Under the pieces are notes generated by a model that was not told the origin of the DNA, did not search any database, and saw nothing but the letters and a program-made list of their open reading frames with translations. From contig NZ_LMCT01000005.1 in NCBI RefSeq assembly GCF_001424875.1, forward strand, positions 1-44,472: a DNA stretch of 44,472 nt. Direction: 5' to 3'. A program made the position numbers and the translations under genes. The DNA is from Kitasatospora sp. Root107 (GTDB taxonomy: Bacteria; Actinomycetota; Actinomycetes; Streptomycetales; Streptomycetaceae). This document shows positions 15,839 through 23,426 of the stretch, in pieces; position 1 is the first letter of the stretch; every line of letters begins with the position of its first letter.

Positions 15839-16540
15839 ATGACCGCGGTGAAGGCCCGAGTGGCCCAGGGCACGCCCTGCTGGGTGAGCCTGATGACGGA
15901 TGACCTGGAGGGTGCGAAGACGTTCTACCGCGCCCTGCTGGGCTGGGAGTTCGGGCCGGGTCCGAGCCAGCTCGGGGTCTACGTCCGGGCCACCCTGAAC
16001 GGGGCGAAGGTGGCCGGTCTGGGCGACCAGCCGCTGGGCACCGGCCACCCGGTCGAGTGGACCACGTACTTCGCGGTGGACCAGGCGGACGACGTGGCGC
16101 AGCGGATCCGCGAGTGCGGCGGCACCGTGGCGGTCGGCCCGCTGCAGGCCGCGGACGCCGGACGGCTGGCGATCGCGTCGGACATCTCGGGCGCGGTGTT
16201 CGGCCTCTGGCAGGGCGAGCAGCACCACGGCTGGGACGTGATGAACGTGCCGGGCGCACCGGCCTGGGCCGAGCTGCTCACCCCGGACCGCGAGGCCGGC
16301 TACTTCTACGACATGGTGTTCGGCACCGGAGTCGAGCGCACTGTCCGCCCGGGTGACCTGCGGGACGGCCCGCCGCGCTGGCGGGTCCACTTCGCCGTCG
16401 CCGACCCGGATCTGACGGCGGCTCGGGCCGAGCAGCTGGGCGGCCGGGTGCTGGTGGCCCCGCACGACACCGACCGGGGCCGGGTGGCCCGGCTCGCCGA
16501 TCCGCAGGGCGGCCGGTTCTCGGTGGTCGGGGTCAGGTAG
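15839..16540 (+). CDS. VOC (glyoxalase/bleomycin-resistance fold) family protein
   Basis: 233 residues made of two VOC modules (about 10-120 and 130-233). The first has CWVSLMTDDLEGAKTFYRALLGWEFGPG. The second has PAWAELLTPDREAGYFYDMVFGTG and ends RVARLADPQGGRFSVVGVR. Such tandem-module proteins often act as metal-dependent lyases or dioxygenases, or as ligand-binding proteins; no specific substrate can be assigned. The start is ATG 15839 with a perfect AAGGAGG six nt upstream; the open frame reaching into the sulfurtransferase promoter is not coding. Its stop is 3 nt from the thymidine kinase stop on the other strand. Confidence 0.88.
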   Translation: MTAVKARVAQGTPCWVSLMTDDLEGAKTFYRALLGWEFGPGPSQLGVYVRATLNGAKVAGLGDQPLGTGHPVEWTTYFAVDQADDVAQRIRECGGTVAVGPLQAADAGRLAIASDISGAVFGLWQGEQHHGWDVMNVPGAPAWAELLTPDREAGYFYDMVFGTGVERTVRPGDLRDGPPRWRVHFAVADPDLTAARAEQLGGRVLVAPHDTDRGRVARLADPQGGRFSVVGVR

Positions 16541-16543
16541 GAC

Positions 16544-17197
16544 CTAGGACCTGTCGCCGAACGGCAGGACGTCGGGCGAGAGCACCGAGGCGCGCGCGGT
16601 GGCGGCGGTCAGCCGGCGGCGGTGGTGGCGGCGGCAGAGCACCTCGTAGCCGACCTCGCCCTCGTTCTTGGCGATGTCGCCGACCACCACCTGGGCGCCC
16701 TCGACCACCATCACGCCGCCCACCGTCCGGGCGTTGTGGGTGGCCCGGGCGCCGCACCAGCAGAGGGCCTCGACCTGGAGCACCTCGACCCGGTCGGCCA
16801 GCTCCACCAGCCGCTGCGAGCCCGGGAAGAGCTTGGTGCGGAAGTCGGTGGTGATGCCGAAGGTGAAGGCGTCGATGGAGAGTTCGTCGACCACCCGGGC
16901 CAGCTGGTCGACCTGCTCGGAGGTGTAGAAGTTGGCTTCGTCGCAGATCAGGTAGTCCACCCGGCCGCCGGACGAGAGCAGCTGCACCACGTGCGCGTGG
17001 AAGTCGAAGCCGTCGGTCACCTCGACCGCCTCGGCCTGCAGGCCGAGCCGGCTGGAGATGGTGGAGGCCCCGGCCCGGTCGTGCCGGGAGAAGATGATGC
17101 CCCGGCGGCCGCGGGCGGCGTGGTTGTGGTCGAGTTGGAGCGCGAGCGTCGACTTGCCGCAGTCCATCGTGCCCGAGAAGAACACCAGTTCAGCCAT
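16544..17197 (-). CDS. tdk: Thymidine kinase (type II)
   Basis: 217 residues. ATP-dependent phosphorylation of thymidine in pyrimidine salvage. Walker A GTMDCGKST (9-17), Walker B-like DYLICDEANF, the lasso region ITTDFRTKLFPGSQRL and zinc-binding CWCG plus CRRHH are visible. The start is ATG 17197 (MAELVFFSGTMDCGK), which matches the usual family N-terminus although the ribosome binding site is weak. An in-frame GTG at 17239, immediately after the upstream stop, is a possible alternative adding 14 residues. Third gene of an apparent operon (DUF5998, phosphodiesterase-like, tdk) with a 45-nt gap before it; weak initiation is compatible with reinitiation. Confidence 0.95.
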   Translation of the reverse strand: MAELVFFSGTMDCGKSTLALQLDHNHAARGRRGIIFSRHDRAGASTISSRLGLQAEAVEVTDGFDFHAHVVQLLSSGGRVDYLICDEANFYTSEQVDQLARVVDELSIDAFTFGITTDFRTKLFPGSQRLVELADRVEVLQVEALCWCGARATHNARTVGGVMVVEGAQVVVGDIAKNEGEVGYEVLCRRHHRRRLTAATARASVLSPDVLPFGDRS

Positions 17198-17242
17198 GGG
17201 TGGAGCAGGGGCCTTTCGGTCGTGGAGCGGGTCGGGCACGGG

Positions 17243-18412
17243 TCAGGCGCGGACTTCGAGCAGCGGCACGATCTGCTCGACCGAGGTCATCGAGCCGTGC
17301 AGCCCGATCATCGAGGACTCACCGGGCTCACTGCGGGAGGCGATCACCGCGATGTCGTCGCGGGCGGCCGCGACCACGTCGCCGATCCGCTGGTACACCC
17401 GCTCGTCCACCGTCGGGCCGAACCAGCCCGCGGCTATCGCCTGGTCCCGGGTGGCCACCCACATCCGGTCCCCGAGCACCTCGCTCCAGACCGTGAAGAC
17501 GTCCGAGGCCGCCCCGGGCACCGCGTACACGTGCCGGGCCCGGCCCTCACCGCCGAGCAGGGCGACGCCCGCGCTCAGCTCCCAGTCCTCGTCGAAGTCG
17601 ATCCGGTCCTCGGGGGTGATGTCGATCATGCCGTGGTCGGCGGTGACGTACAGCACCGAGCGCGGCGGCAGCTGCTCGGCGAGCCGCTTGGCCAGCCGGT
17701 CCACCTTGTCCAGCATCATCCGCCACTCGTCCGAGTCGACCCCGAACCGGTGGCCGGCGCCGTCGAGTTCACTGATGTACGTGTAGACCAGCGCCCGGTC
17801 GTGCTCGGCCAGCCACTGGGCCGCCAGGTCCATCCGCTCCTCGCCGGTGGTCCGGCCGAGGAAGGTGCCGCCGGAGAGCGCGACCTGGGTCAGCGGGGTC
17901 TGCGCGAACAGCGGGGAGGAGACCTGCGCGGTGGCCACCCCGGCCGCGTGCACCTGCTGGAACACCGTCGGGTACGGCTGCCAGGTCTTCGGCTTCACCG
18001 GCGGCTGCCAGCGCAGCTGGTTCATCAGCTGATTGGCCCCCGGCACCTTCACCGTGTACCCGGCCAGGCCGTGCAGGCCCGGCGGCAGGCCGGTGCCGAC
18101 CGAGGCCAGCGAGGTCGCGGTGGTGGACGGGAAACCGGCCGTGATGGAGCGACCGCCGCCGTTGATCAACGAGTTGAGGAACGGGGCGTACTCGGGGTGA
18201 CGCTTGATCAGCTCCCAGCCGAGACCGTCCACCAGGAAGACGCAGACCCGGTCGGCCGGGGCCAGCGGCAGCCCGCTCTCGAAACCGGGCACGCCGAGCC
18301 CGGCCGCCACGGCGGGCAGCAGGTCGGCCAGCGAGCCGGTGCCGTACAGCGGGGCGGGCGCGTCGGAGGGGTCGAGGATCTCGAAGGCCTCGTACCCGAG
18401 ATGCGTGGTCAT
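17243..18412 (-). CDS. Alkaline phosphatase superfamily nucleotide pyrophosphatase/phosphodiesterase
   Basis: 389 residues, no signal peptide. The metal- and nucleophile-site elements of the NPP/alkaline phosphatase superfamily are in order: VFLVDGLGWE (Asp62), GFPSTTATSLAS (nucleophile Thr near 98), SELDGAGHRFG, YVTADHGMIDI and GLHGSMT near the end. The predicted activity is hydrolysis of phosphodiester or pyrophosphate bonds at a two-zinc site; the substrate is unknown. Absence of an export signal implies cytoplasmic action, unusual for secreted NPPs but normal in this actinobacterial subgroup. It starts 9 nt after the DUF5998 stop and precedes thymidine kinase, so a nucleotide-related role is a fair inference. 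Confidence 0.9.
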   Translation of the reverse strand: MTTHLGYEAFEILDPSDAPAPLYGTGSLADLLPAVAAGLGVPGFESGLPLAPADRVCVFLVDGLGWELIKRHPEYAPFLNSLINGGGRSITAGFPSTTATSLASVGTGLPPGLHGLAGYTVKVPGANQLMNQLRWQPPVKPKTWQPYPTVFQQVHAAGVATAQVSSPLFAQTPLTQVALSGGTFLGRTTGEERMDLAAQWLAEHDRALVYTYISELDGAGHRFGVDSDEWRMMLDKVDRLAKRLAEQLPPRSVLYVTADHGMIDITPEDRIDFDEDWELSAGVALLGGEGRARHVYAVPGAASDVFTVWSEVLGDRMWVATRDQAIAAGWFGPTVDERVYQRIGDVVAAARDDIAVIASRSEPGESSMIGLHGSMTSVEQIVPLLEVRA

Positions 18413-18421
18413 GGGCGCCCG

Positions 18422-19012
18422 TCAGCCGCGGTTGGCGATGGTCGCCTCGGACAGCGCCCGGGCGAACACCAGCGACTGGGCCACCGTCTCCGGACCGTCG
18501 CCCGCCTCGCTGACCCGCAGCGACAGGTCGTCCGCGGTGGCCGAACCGGTGTAGCCGTGGTCGGCCTCGCAGTTCGGGTCCGAGCAGCCGGCCGGCTCCA
18601 GGTCGATCCGCTGCACCGCACCCCACCCGATCGTGAGCACCACCTCGCGCGGCAGCGTGCCGGGGGTGTACGTCTCCGGGTTGGCCACCATCCGGCTGAG
18701 CACCACGGAACCGATCCGGTCCAGCCGGACACACTCGGTCGAGGTGGTCGCGTACGGCACCGGGGTCGCGGCGTCGCCGTTCTGCTCGTCGGTGTGGCTG
18801 ACCACGAACCGGGTGGAGGTCAGCACCAGCACGGTGACGTGCCGCCGGACCTCGTTGGCGTCGAAGGTGGTCTCCTGGTGGACCAGGTAGGAGACGATCG
18901 GCTCGGAGCCCACCGCGGACTCCACGGCCTCGGAGACCAGCGCCGGGTAGTAGCCACTGCGCTCGATCGCCGAGCGCAGGTCCTGCGTGGTCGTGGTACC
19001 GGTCTTCGCCAT
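18422..19012 (-). CDS. DUF5998 family protein
   Basis: 196 residues starting at ATG 19012 (MAKTGTTTTQDLRSAIER) with GGATGGAG upstream; the longer frame to 19099 is not supported. Conserved-looking blocks are GYYPALVSEAVESAVGSEP, TFDANEVRRHVTVLVLTSTR, GWGAVQRIDLEPAGCSDPNC (a possible metal-binding Cys pair, GCSDPNCEADH) and DDLSLRVSEAGDG. This is the actinobacterial DUF5998 family, probably a PH-like beta fold, with unknown function. First gene of the operon with the phosphodiesterase-like protein and tdk. Confidence 0.85.
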   Translation of the reverse strand: MAKTGTTTTQDLRSAIERSGYYPALVSEAVESAVGSEPIVSYLVHQETTFDANEVRRHVTVLVLTSTRFVVSHTDEQNGDAATPVPYATTSTECVRLDRIGSVVLSRMVANPETYTPGTLPREVVLTIGWGAVQRIDLEPAGCSDPNCEADHGYTGSATADDLSLRVSEAGDGPETVAQSLVFARALSEATIANRG

Positions 19013-19105
19013 AGCTCCATCCTGGCATGTCCCGCGGACGAAGCGGGCGGCACTGCGCCGAGCTTCTGACCGAGGGCGTCCGCTGTCGGACGCAACCAAG
19101 GAAGG

Positions 19106-21874
19106 TTACAGGGTGCTCATGGCGCGCGGCCCCAGATCACTTCGTACCGGGAGTGGTGCGATCCGCACCCGGGCGGCCAGCACCGCAAGCCCGTTCGGGG
19201 CCACCACCACCGGTTCCAGGTCCACCGAGGCGACCTCCGGCAGGTCGTCGACCAGCCGGGAGACCCGGAGCAGCAGCTCCTCCAGGGCGGCGGTGTCGAC
19301 CGGCTCGGCGCCGCGCCAGCCGAACAGCAGCGGGGCCGCCCGGACCTCCCGGATCAGGGCGGCCACGTCCTGGTCGGTGGCCGGGATCAGCCGGTGCGCG
19401 ACATCGCCGAGCAGCTCGGCCGGGGCACCGGCCAGGCCGAAGGAGAGGATCGCGCCGACCGCCGGGTCCACGGTGGCGCCGATCACGGTGTCCACCCCGC
19501 GCGGGGCGAGCCGCTGCACCACCAGGGCGGCCTTCGCCGCGCCGCCCAGCAGGGCGTCCAGCTCCCGGAAGGCGCGCCGCAACCCGGGCTCGCCGGTCAG
19601 GTCGAGCCGGACGCTGCCCAGGTCAGGGCGGTGCCGCAGGTGCTCGGCGGTGGCCTTGAGGACGACGGGGTAGCCGAGCGTGGCGGCGGCCCGCAGCGCG
19701 CTCTCCTCGTCGGGGGCGGGCAGCGCGGGGTGCACGTCGATGCCGTAGTGGCCGAGCAGCGCGGCGGTCACCGTGTCGGGCAGCGTGATCCGTGCTCCGC
19801 CGGACTGGGTCCTGGCCGCAACGGCGGTCCTGGTCTGCAGGGCGGCCTCCACCAGGGCGCGGGCCTCGGTCTCGGCGATCCGGCTCAGCTCGGGCACCCG
19901 GGCGGTCTGCTCCGCCTCGGCGGTCCGGCGGCGCCAGTCGGCGTACCTGACCGCCTGGGCCAGCGCGTGCACGGCCCGCTCGGGGGCCGGGTAGGCGGGG
20001 ATGCCACCGGCCCGCAGCCGCTCCGGCAGCTCGGTCAGCGCCAGGTGGGCGAGCAGCAGCGGTTTGCCCAAGTCCCTTGCCCGGCCGGAGGCTTCGAGCA
20101 GGGCGTCGGCGAACTCGGGCTCGTCCGCACCCAGGTCGGGGGTCGGGCCCTGAGCCGCGATCGGCGGGATGGCCACCGCGATCACCGCGTCGATCAAAGG
20201 GTCGGTGAGCGCGGTGTCCAGGGCGATCCGGAAGTTCTCGCCGGTGGCGCCGGTAGTCAGGTCGACCGGGGAGCGCGGGTGCAGCCCGGCGCTGAGCAGC
20301 GCGTCGTGGGTGAGCAGCCCGAGCGAGTCGGAGTTGCCGACCACGGCCACCCGGTCACCGGCCGGCAGCGGTTGGTGGGCCAGCAGCTCGCCGACGTCGT
20401 ACAGCTCGGTGATGGTGCCCACCCGCAGCACGCCGGCCTGCTGGAACAGCGCGTCCACGGTGGCATCGCGCAGCCGGCTGGCGGCGGGCTGGACGGCGTG
20501 GCCGGGCGGCAGGCTGCCGGTGTGCCTGGCCCCCTTGATCACCACCACCGGCTTGTTCGCGGCCAGCCGGCGGGCGATCCGGGTGAACTTGCGCGGGTTG
20601 CCGAAGGACTCCAGGTAGAGCAGCACCACGTCGGTGGCCGGGTCCTCCTCCCAGTACTGCAGCCAGTCGTTGCCGGAGACGTCCGCCCGGTTGCCGACCG
20701 AGGCGAACGAGGAGATGCCCAGGCCCCGGCGGTGCGCGGCCTCCAGCAGCGCGACGCCGATCGCACCGGACTGGCAGAACAGGCCGAACGGGCCGCGCGC
20801 GGGCAGCACCGGGGCGAGCGAGGCGTTCAGCGGGTGCTCGGGGTCGGTGTTCAGCAGGCCGAACGCGTTCGGGCCGATCACCCGCATCCCGGCCGCGCGG
20901 GCCTGCCGGACCAGCGCGCGCTGGCGGTCCCGCCCCTCCGGGCCGGTCTCGGCGTACCCGGCGGTGACCACCACCAGGCCCTGCACGCCGTGTGCGCCGC
21001 AGTCCGCGACGGTCCCCGGCACGGCGGTGGCGGGCACCGCGATCACCGCCAGGTCGACCGGACCTGGGATCTCCAGCACCGAGCGGTAGGTGGGGACGCC
21101 GTCGATCTCGGTGCCGGGCGGGGCGTTGCGGTTCACCGCGTACACGTTGCCGTCGAAGCCCTGGAGGTTGCGCAGCAGCGCCCGGCCGACCGACTGCGGA
21201 CTGCGGGACACCCCGATCACCGCGACCGAGCGGGGCGTCAGCAGCCGCTGCACGCTTCGGGCCTCGGCGCGGTGCTCGCGGGCCCGCATGACGGCCAGTG
21301 AGGAGTCGGTCGGCTCCAGGTCGAACTCCAGGTGCACCACGCCGTCGGCGAAGGACCGCTTCTGGGTGTAGCCCGCGTCGGTGAAGACCTTCACCATCTT
21401 GCGATTCTCCGGCAGCACCTCGGCGGTGAACCGGCGGATGCCGCGTTCCTGGGCGACGGCGGCGATGTGCTCCAGCAGTGCGGAGGCCACCCCCCGGCCC
21501 TGGTGCGCGTCCTGCACCAGGAAGGCCACCTCGGCATCGGTGCCGGTGACGGACGGGCGGCCGTCCGGGTCGATCCGGTCGTACCGGACGGTGGCGATGA
21601 ACCTGTCCCGGACCACCACGGCCAGGCCGACCCGGTTCACGTAGTCGTGGTGGGTGAAGCGGCGGACGTCCTTGTCGGAGAGCCGGGGGTAGGGCGCGAA
21701 GAACCGGAAGTACTTCGACTGGTCGGAGACCCGTTCGTAGAACTCCACCAGCCGCTCGGCGTCGGCCTCGGTGATCGGCCGGATCCGGGCCGTGCCGCCG
21801 TCGCGCAGCAGGACGTCGGCCTCCCAGTGCTGGGGGTAGCTGTGCTCGTCGCGGTGCGGCGCGGGGTGTTCCAC
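19106..21874 (-). CDS. Pat-like protein: N-terminal GNAT fused to ADP-forming acyl-CoA synthetase-type domains
   Basis: 922 residues. The GNAT acetyltransferase domain (about 18-185) has the acetyl-CoA loop QDAHQGRGVA (121-130). A CoA-binding Rossmann domain follows (about 210-340; RSVAVIGVSRSPQSVGRALL, GPNAFGLLN), then a succinyl-CoA-ligase-like flavodoxin region (361-510) and ATP-grasp domains (about 700-900; GYPVVLKATAEHLRHR). The GNAT-first order matches the Streptomyces lividans PatA type, which acetylates acyl-CoA synthetases to switch them off. At the site where catalytic ADP-forming acyl-CoA synthetases have the phosphorylated His of SHTG, this protein reads VQPAAS (Gln462), so the synthetase part is probably a metabolite sensor rather than an enzyme. 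The neighbouring ptsH and the acetate symporter fit control of acetyl metabolism. Confidence 0.92.
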   Translation of the reverse strand: MEHPAPHRDEHSYPQHWEADVLLRDGGTARIRPITEADAERLVEFYERVSDQSKYFRFFAPYPRLSDKDVRRFTHHDYVNRVGLAVVVRDRFIATVRYDRIDPDGRPSVTGTDAEVAFLVQDAHQGRGVASALLEHIAAVAQERGIRRFTAEVLPENRKMVKVFTDAGYTQKRSFADGVVHLEFDLEPTDSSLAVMRAREHRAEARSVQRLLTPRSVAVIGVSRSPQSVGRALLRNLQGFDGNVYAVNRNAPPGTEIDGVPTYRSVLEIPGPVDLAVIAVPATAVPGTVADCGAHGVQGLVVVTAGYAETGPEGRDRQRALVRQARAAGMRVIGPNAFGLLNTDPEHPLNASLAPVLPARGPFGLFCQSGAIGVALLEAAHRRGLGISSFASVGNRADVSGNDWLQYWEEDPATDVVLLYLESFGNPRKFTRIARRLAANKPVVVIKGARHTGSLPPGHAVQPAASRLRDATVDALFQQAGVLRVGTITELYDVGELLAHQPLPAGDRVAVVGNSDSLGLLTHDALLSAGLHPRSPVDLTTGATGENFRIALDTALTDPLIDAVIAVAIPPIAAQGPTPDLGADEPEFADALLEASGRARDLGKPLLLAHLALTELPERLRAGGIPAYPAPERAVHALAQAVRYADWRRRTAEAEQTARVPELSRIAETEARALVEAALQTRTAVAARTQSGGARITLPDTVTAALLGHYGIDVHPALPAPDEESALRAAATLGYPVVLKATAEHLRHRPDLGSVRLDLTGEPGLRRAFRELDALLGGAAKAALVVQRLAPRGVDTVIGATVDPAVGAILSFGLAGAPAELLGDVAHRLIPATDQDVAALIREVRAAPLLFGWRGAEPVDTAALEELLLRVSRLVDDLPEVASVDLEPVVVAPNGLAVLAARVRIAPLPVRSDLGPRAMSTL

Positions 21875-22052
21875 AGCGTCAGGTTAGACGTTCGAACGCC
21901 GGGTGGACCCGGTCGCGCGGGTGCGTCTTGCGAAGTCGTTGCCCTGCTGGTCGGCGGCGAGCCGCGTGGCACGGGGCCGGGCGGCGGGGCAGGGTGGGAC
22001 CTTGGCCACCAAAGCGTCCCGCGGCGGCGCGACCTCACGGTTTGCGTGCCAC

Positions 22053-22068
22053 AATGGTCTAGACAACA
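22053..22068 (+). promoter_or_regulatory. DasR-type operator (dre site) upstream of ptsH
   Basis: The palindromic core TGGTCTAGACA (22055-22065), centred on CTAG, matches the published dre consensus (ACTGGTCTAGACCACT-like) bound by the GntR-family N-acetylglucosamine regulator DasR. It is 35 nt upstream of the ptsH start. DasR control of PTS genes including ptsH is established in Streptomyces. Confidence 0.85.
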
Positions 22069-22102
22069 TGGCTCCACCAGCACCACCTGAAAGGCACGTC
22101 TC

Positions 22103-22381
22103 ATGGCTGAGCGCCGCGTCACCATCGGTTGGCCCGAGGGCCTGCACGCCCGTCCCGCCTCGGTCTTCGTCCGCGCGGCGACCGCCGTCGGCGTGCCGGT
22201 CACGATCGCCAAGGAGGGCGGCAAGCCGGTCAACGCCGCCTCCATGCTCGCCCTGCTCGGCCTGGGCGCCGAGGGCGGCGACCCGGTGATCCTGGCCTCC
22301 GAGGCCGAGGGCGCCGACGCGGCGCTGGACCGCCTGGCGAAGCTGGTCCAGGAGGGCCTGGACGAGCTCCCCGCCGCCTGA
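22103..22381 (+). CDS. ptsH: HPr phosphocarrier protein of the PTS
   Basis: 92 residues, slightly longer than typical HPr because of an Ala-rich C-terminus. It passes phosphate from enzyme I to sugar-specific EIIA components. The phosphorylation-site His15 lies in WPEGLHARPAS. The second conserved block is GKPVNAASMLALLGLG with Ser47 at the regulatory serine position, although the residue before it is Ala rather than the Lys of low-GC Gram-positives. ATG 22103 is preceded by GAAAGG. The gene is monocistronic, with a dre site in front and a 15-bp terminator after. Confidence 0.96.
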   Translation: MAERRVTIGWPEGLHARPASVFVRAATAVGVPVTIAKEGGKPVNAASMLALLGLGAEGGDPVILASEAEGADAALDRLAKLVQEGLDELPAA

Positions 22382-22391
22382 CAGCCCGCCG

Positions 22392-22428
22392 GGAAGGGGC
22401 GCACCGGAAGTCTCGGTGCGCCCCTTCC
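22392..22428. terminator. Terminator after ptsH
   Basis: 15-bp perfect stem GGAAGGGGCGCACCG (22392-22406) with CGGTGCGCCCCTTCC (22414-22428) around a 7-nt loop. It lies 10 nt after the ptsH stop and 26 nt beyond the converging glutaminase stop, so it is likely shared. Confidence 0.8.
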
Positions 22429-22454
22429 GCATGCCCTGGTCCTCGACCGTCGGC

Positions 22455-23375
22455 CTAGAACACCGACCAGCCGGTCGCGGTGGTCAGTGCGTCCAGCGCC
22501 GCTACGCCCAGCACCGAGTTCCCCGCCTGGTCGAGACCCGGGCTCCACACGCAGACCGCGCCCCGCCCCGGCAGTACGGCCAGGATCCCGCCGCCCACCC
22601 CGCTCTTGCCCGGCAGCCCGACCCGGAACGCGAACTCGCCCGCCGCGTCGTACGTCCCGCAGGTGAGCAGCACCGCGTTCACCCGCTTCGCCTCGCTGCG
22701 GGTGAGCAGCCGCGAGCCGTCCGCCCGTACCCCGTGCGAGGCCAGAAACCGGCCCACCAGTGCCAGGTCCCGGCAGCTGGTGGCGATCGCGCAGTGCGCG
22801 TAGTAGTGCGCCAGCACGCTGTCCACCGGGTTGCGCAGGTTCCCGTAGCTGGCGATGAAGTGGGCCAGCGCCGCGTTCCGGTGGCCGTGCCGCGCCTCGG
22901 AGGAGGCCACCGCGTCGTCCACCTCGATGCGGTCGTTGCCCGCCTCCGCCCGCAGGAAGTCCCGCACCGCCCCCACCGCGTCCCCCGTCAGCTCCAGCAG
23001 ACGGTCCGTCACCACCAACGCCCCCGCGTTGATGAACGGATTACGCGGAATCCCGTGCTCGGTCTCCAACTGCACCAGCGAGTTGAACGGATTCCCGGAC
23101 GGCTCCCGCCCGACCCGCTTCCACAGCTCGTCCCCACCCTCGGCGAGCGCCAACGCCAGGGTGAACAGCTTCGACACGCTCTGCACCGAGAACGGCGTAT
23201 CCCAGTCCCCCGCCCCGTACACGTCCCCGTCCACCGTCGCGATCGCCATCCCGAACGCGGTCGGGTCGACGGCGGCGAGCGCCGGGATGTAGTCGGCGGG
23301 CCGGCCGCGCTCGGGCGCGCGCAGGGCGGTGTCCATCACGTCGTGCAGAAGCTGCTGGTAGTCCACGTGCGCCAT
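22455..23375 (-). CDS. glsA: Glutaminase (serine-dependent beta-lactamase fold family)
   Basis: 306 residues from ATG 23375 (MAHVDYQQLL). It hydrolyses L-glutamine to glutamate and ammonia. The active-site Ser66-x-x-Lys69 lies in FSVQSVSKLF. Other family blocks are GREPSGNPFNSL, NPFINAGALVV, HYYAHCAIATSCRDLA and FRVGLPGKSGVGGGILAV. An alternative in-frame GTG at 23408 would add 11 residues but lies inside a strong hairpin. The ribosome binding site is weak, and the rtcB terminator hairpin ends only 12 nt before the ATG, which leaves the source of transcription unclear. Confidence 0.93.
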   Translation of the reverse strand: MAHVDYQQLLHDVMDTALRAPERGRPADYIPALAAVDPTAFGMAIATVDGDVYGAGDWDTPFSVQSVSKLFTLALALAEGGDELWKRVGREPSGNPFNSLVQLETEHGIPRNPFINAGALVVTDRLLELTGDAVGAVRDFLRAEAGNDRIEVDDAVASSEARHGHRNAALAHFIASYGNLRNPVDSVLAHYYAHCAIATSCRDLALVGRFLASHGVRADGSRLLTRSEAKRVNAVLLTCGTYDAAGEFAFRVGLPGKSGVGGGILAVLPGRGAVCVWSPGLDQAGNSVLGVAALDALTTATGWSVF

Positions 23376-23387
23376 TCTGAACGCGAA

Positions 23388-23417
23388 AGGGCCGGGGTGC
23401 TCTCGCACCCCGGCCCT
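23388..23417 (-). terminator. 13-bp hairpin between rtcB and glsA
   Basis: AGGGCCGGGGTGC (23388-23400) pairs with GCACCCCGGCCCT (23405-23417) around TCTC. It lies 9 nt past the rtcB stop and is followed on the minus strand by TTCGCGTTC. It is also the 5' neighbour of the glutaminase start, so it may attenuate read-through into glsA. Confidence 0.7.
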
Positions 23418-23426
23418 GAGCGACGG

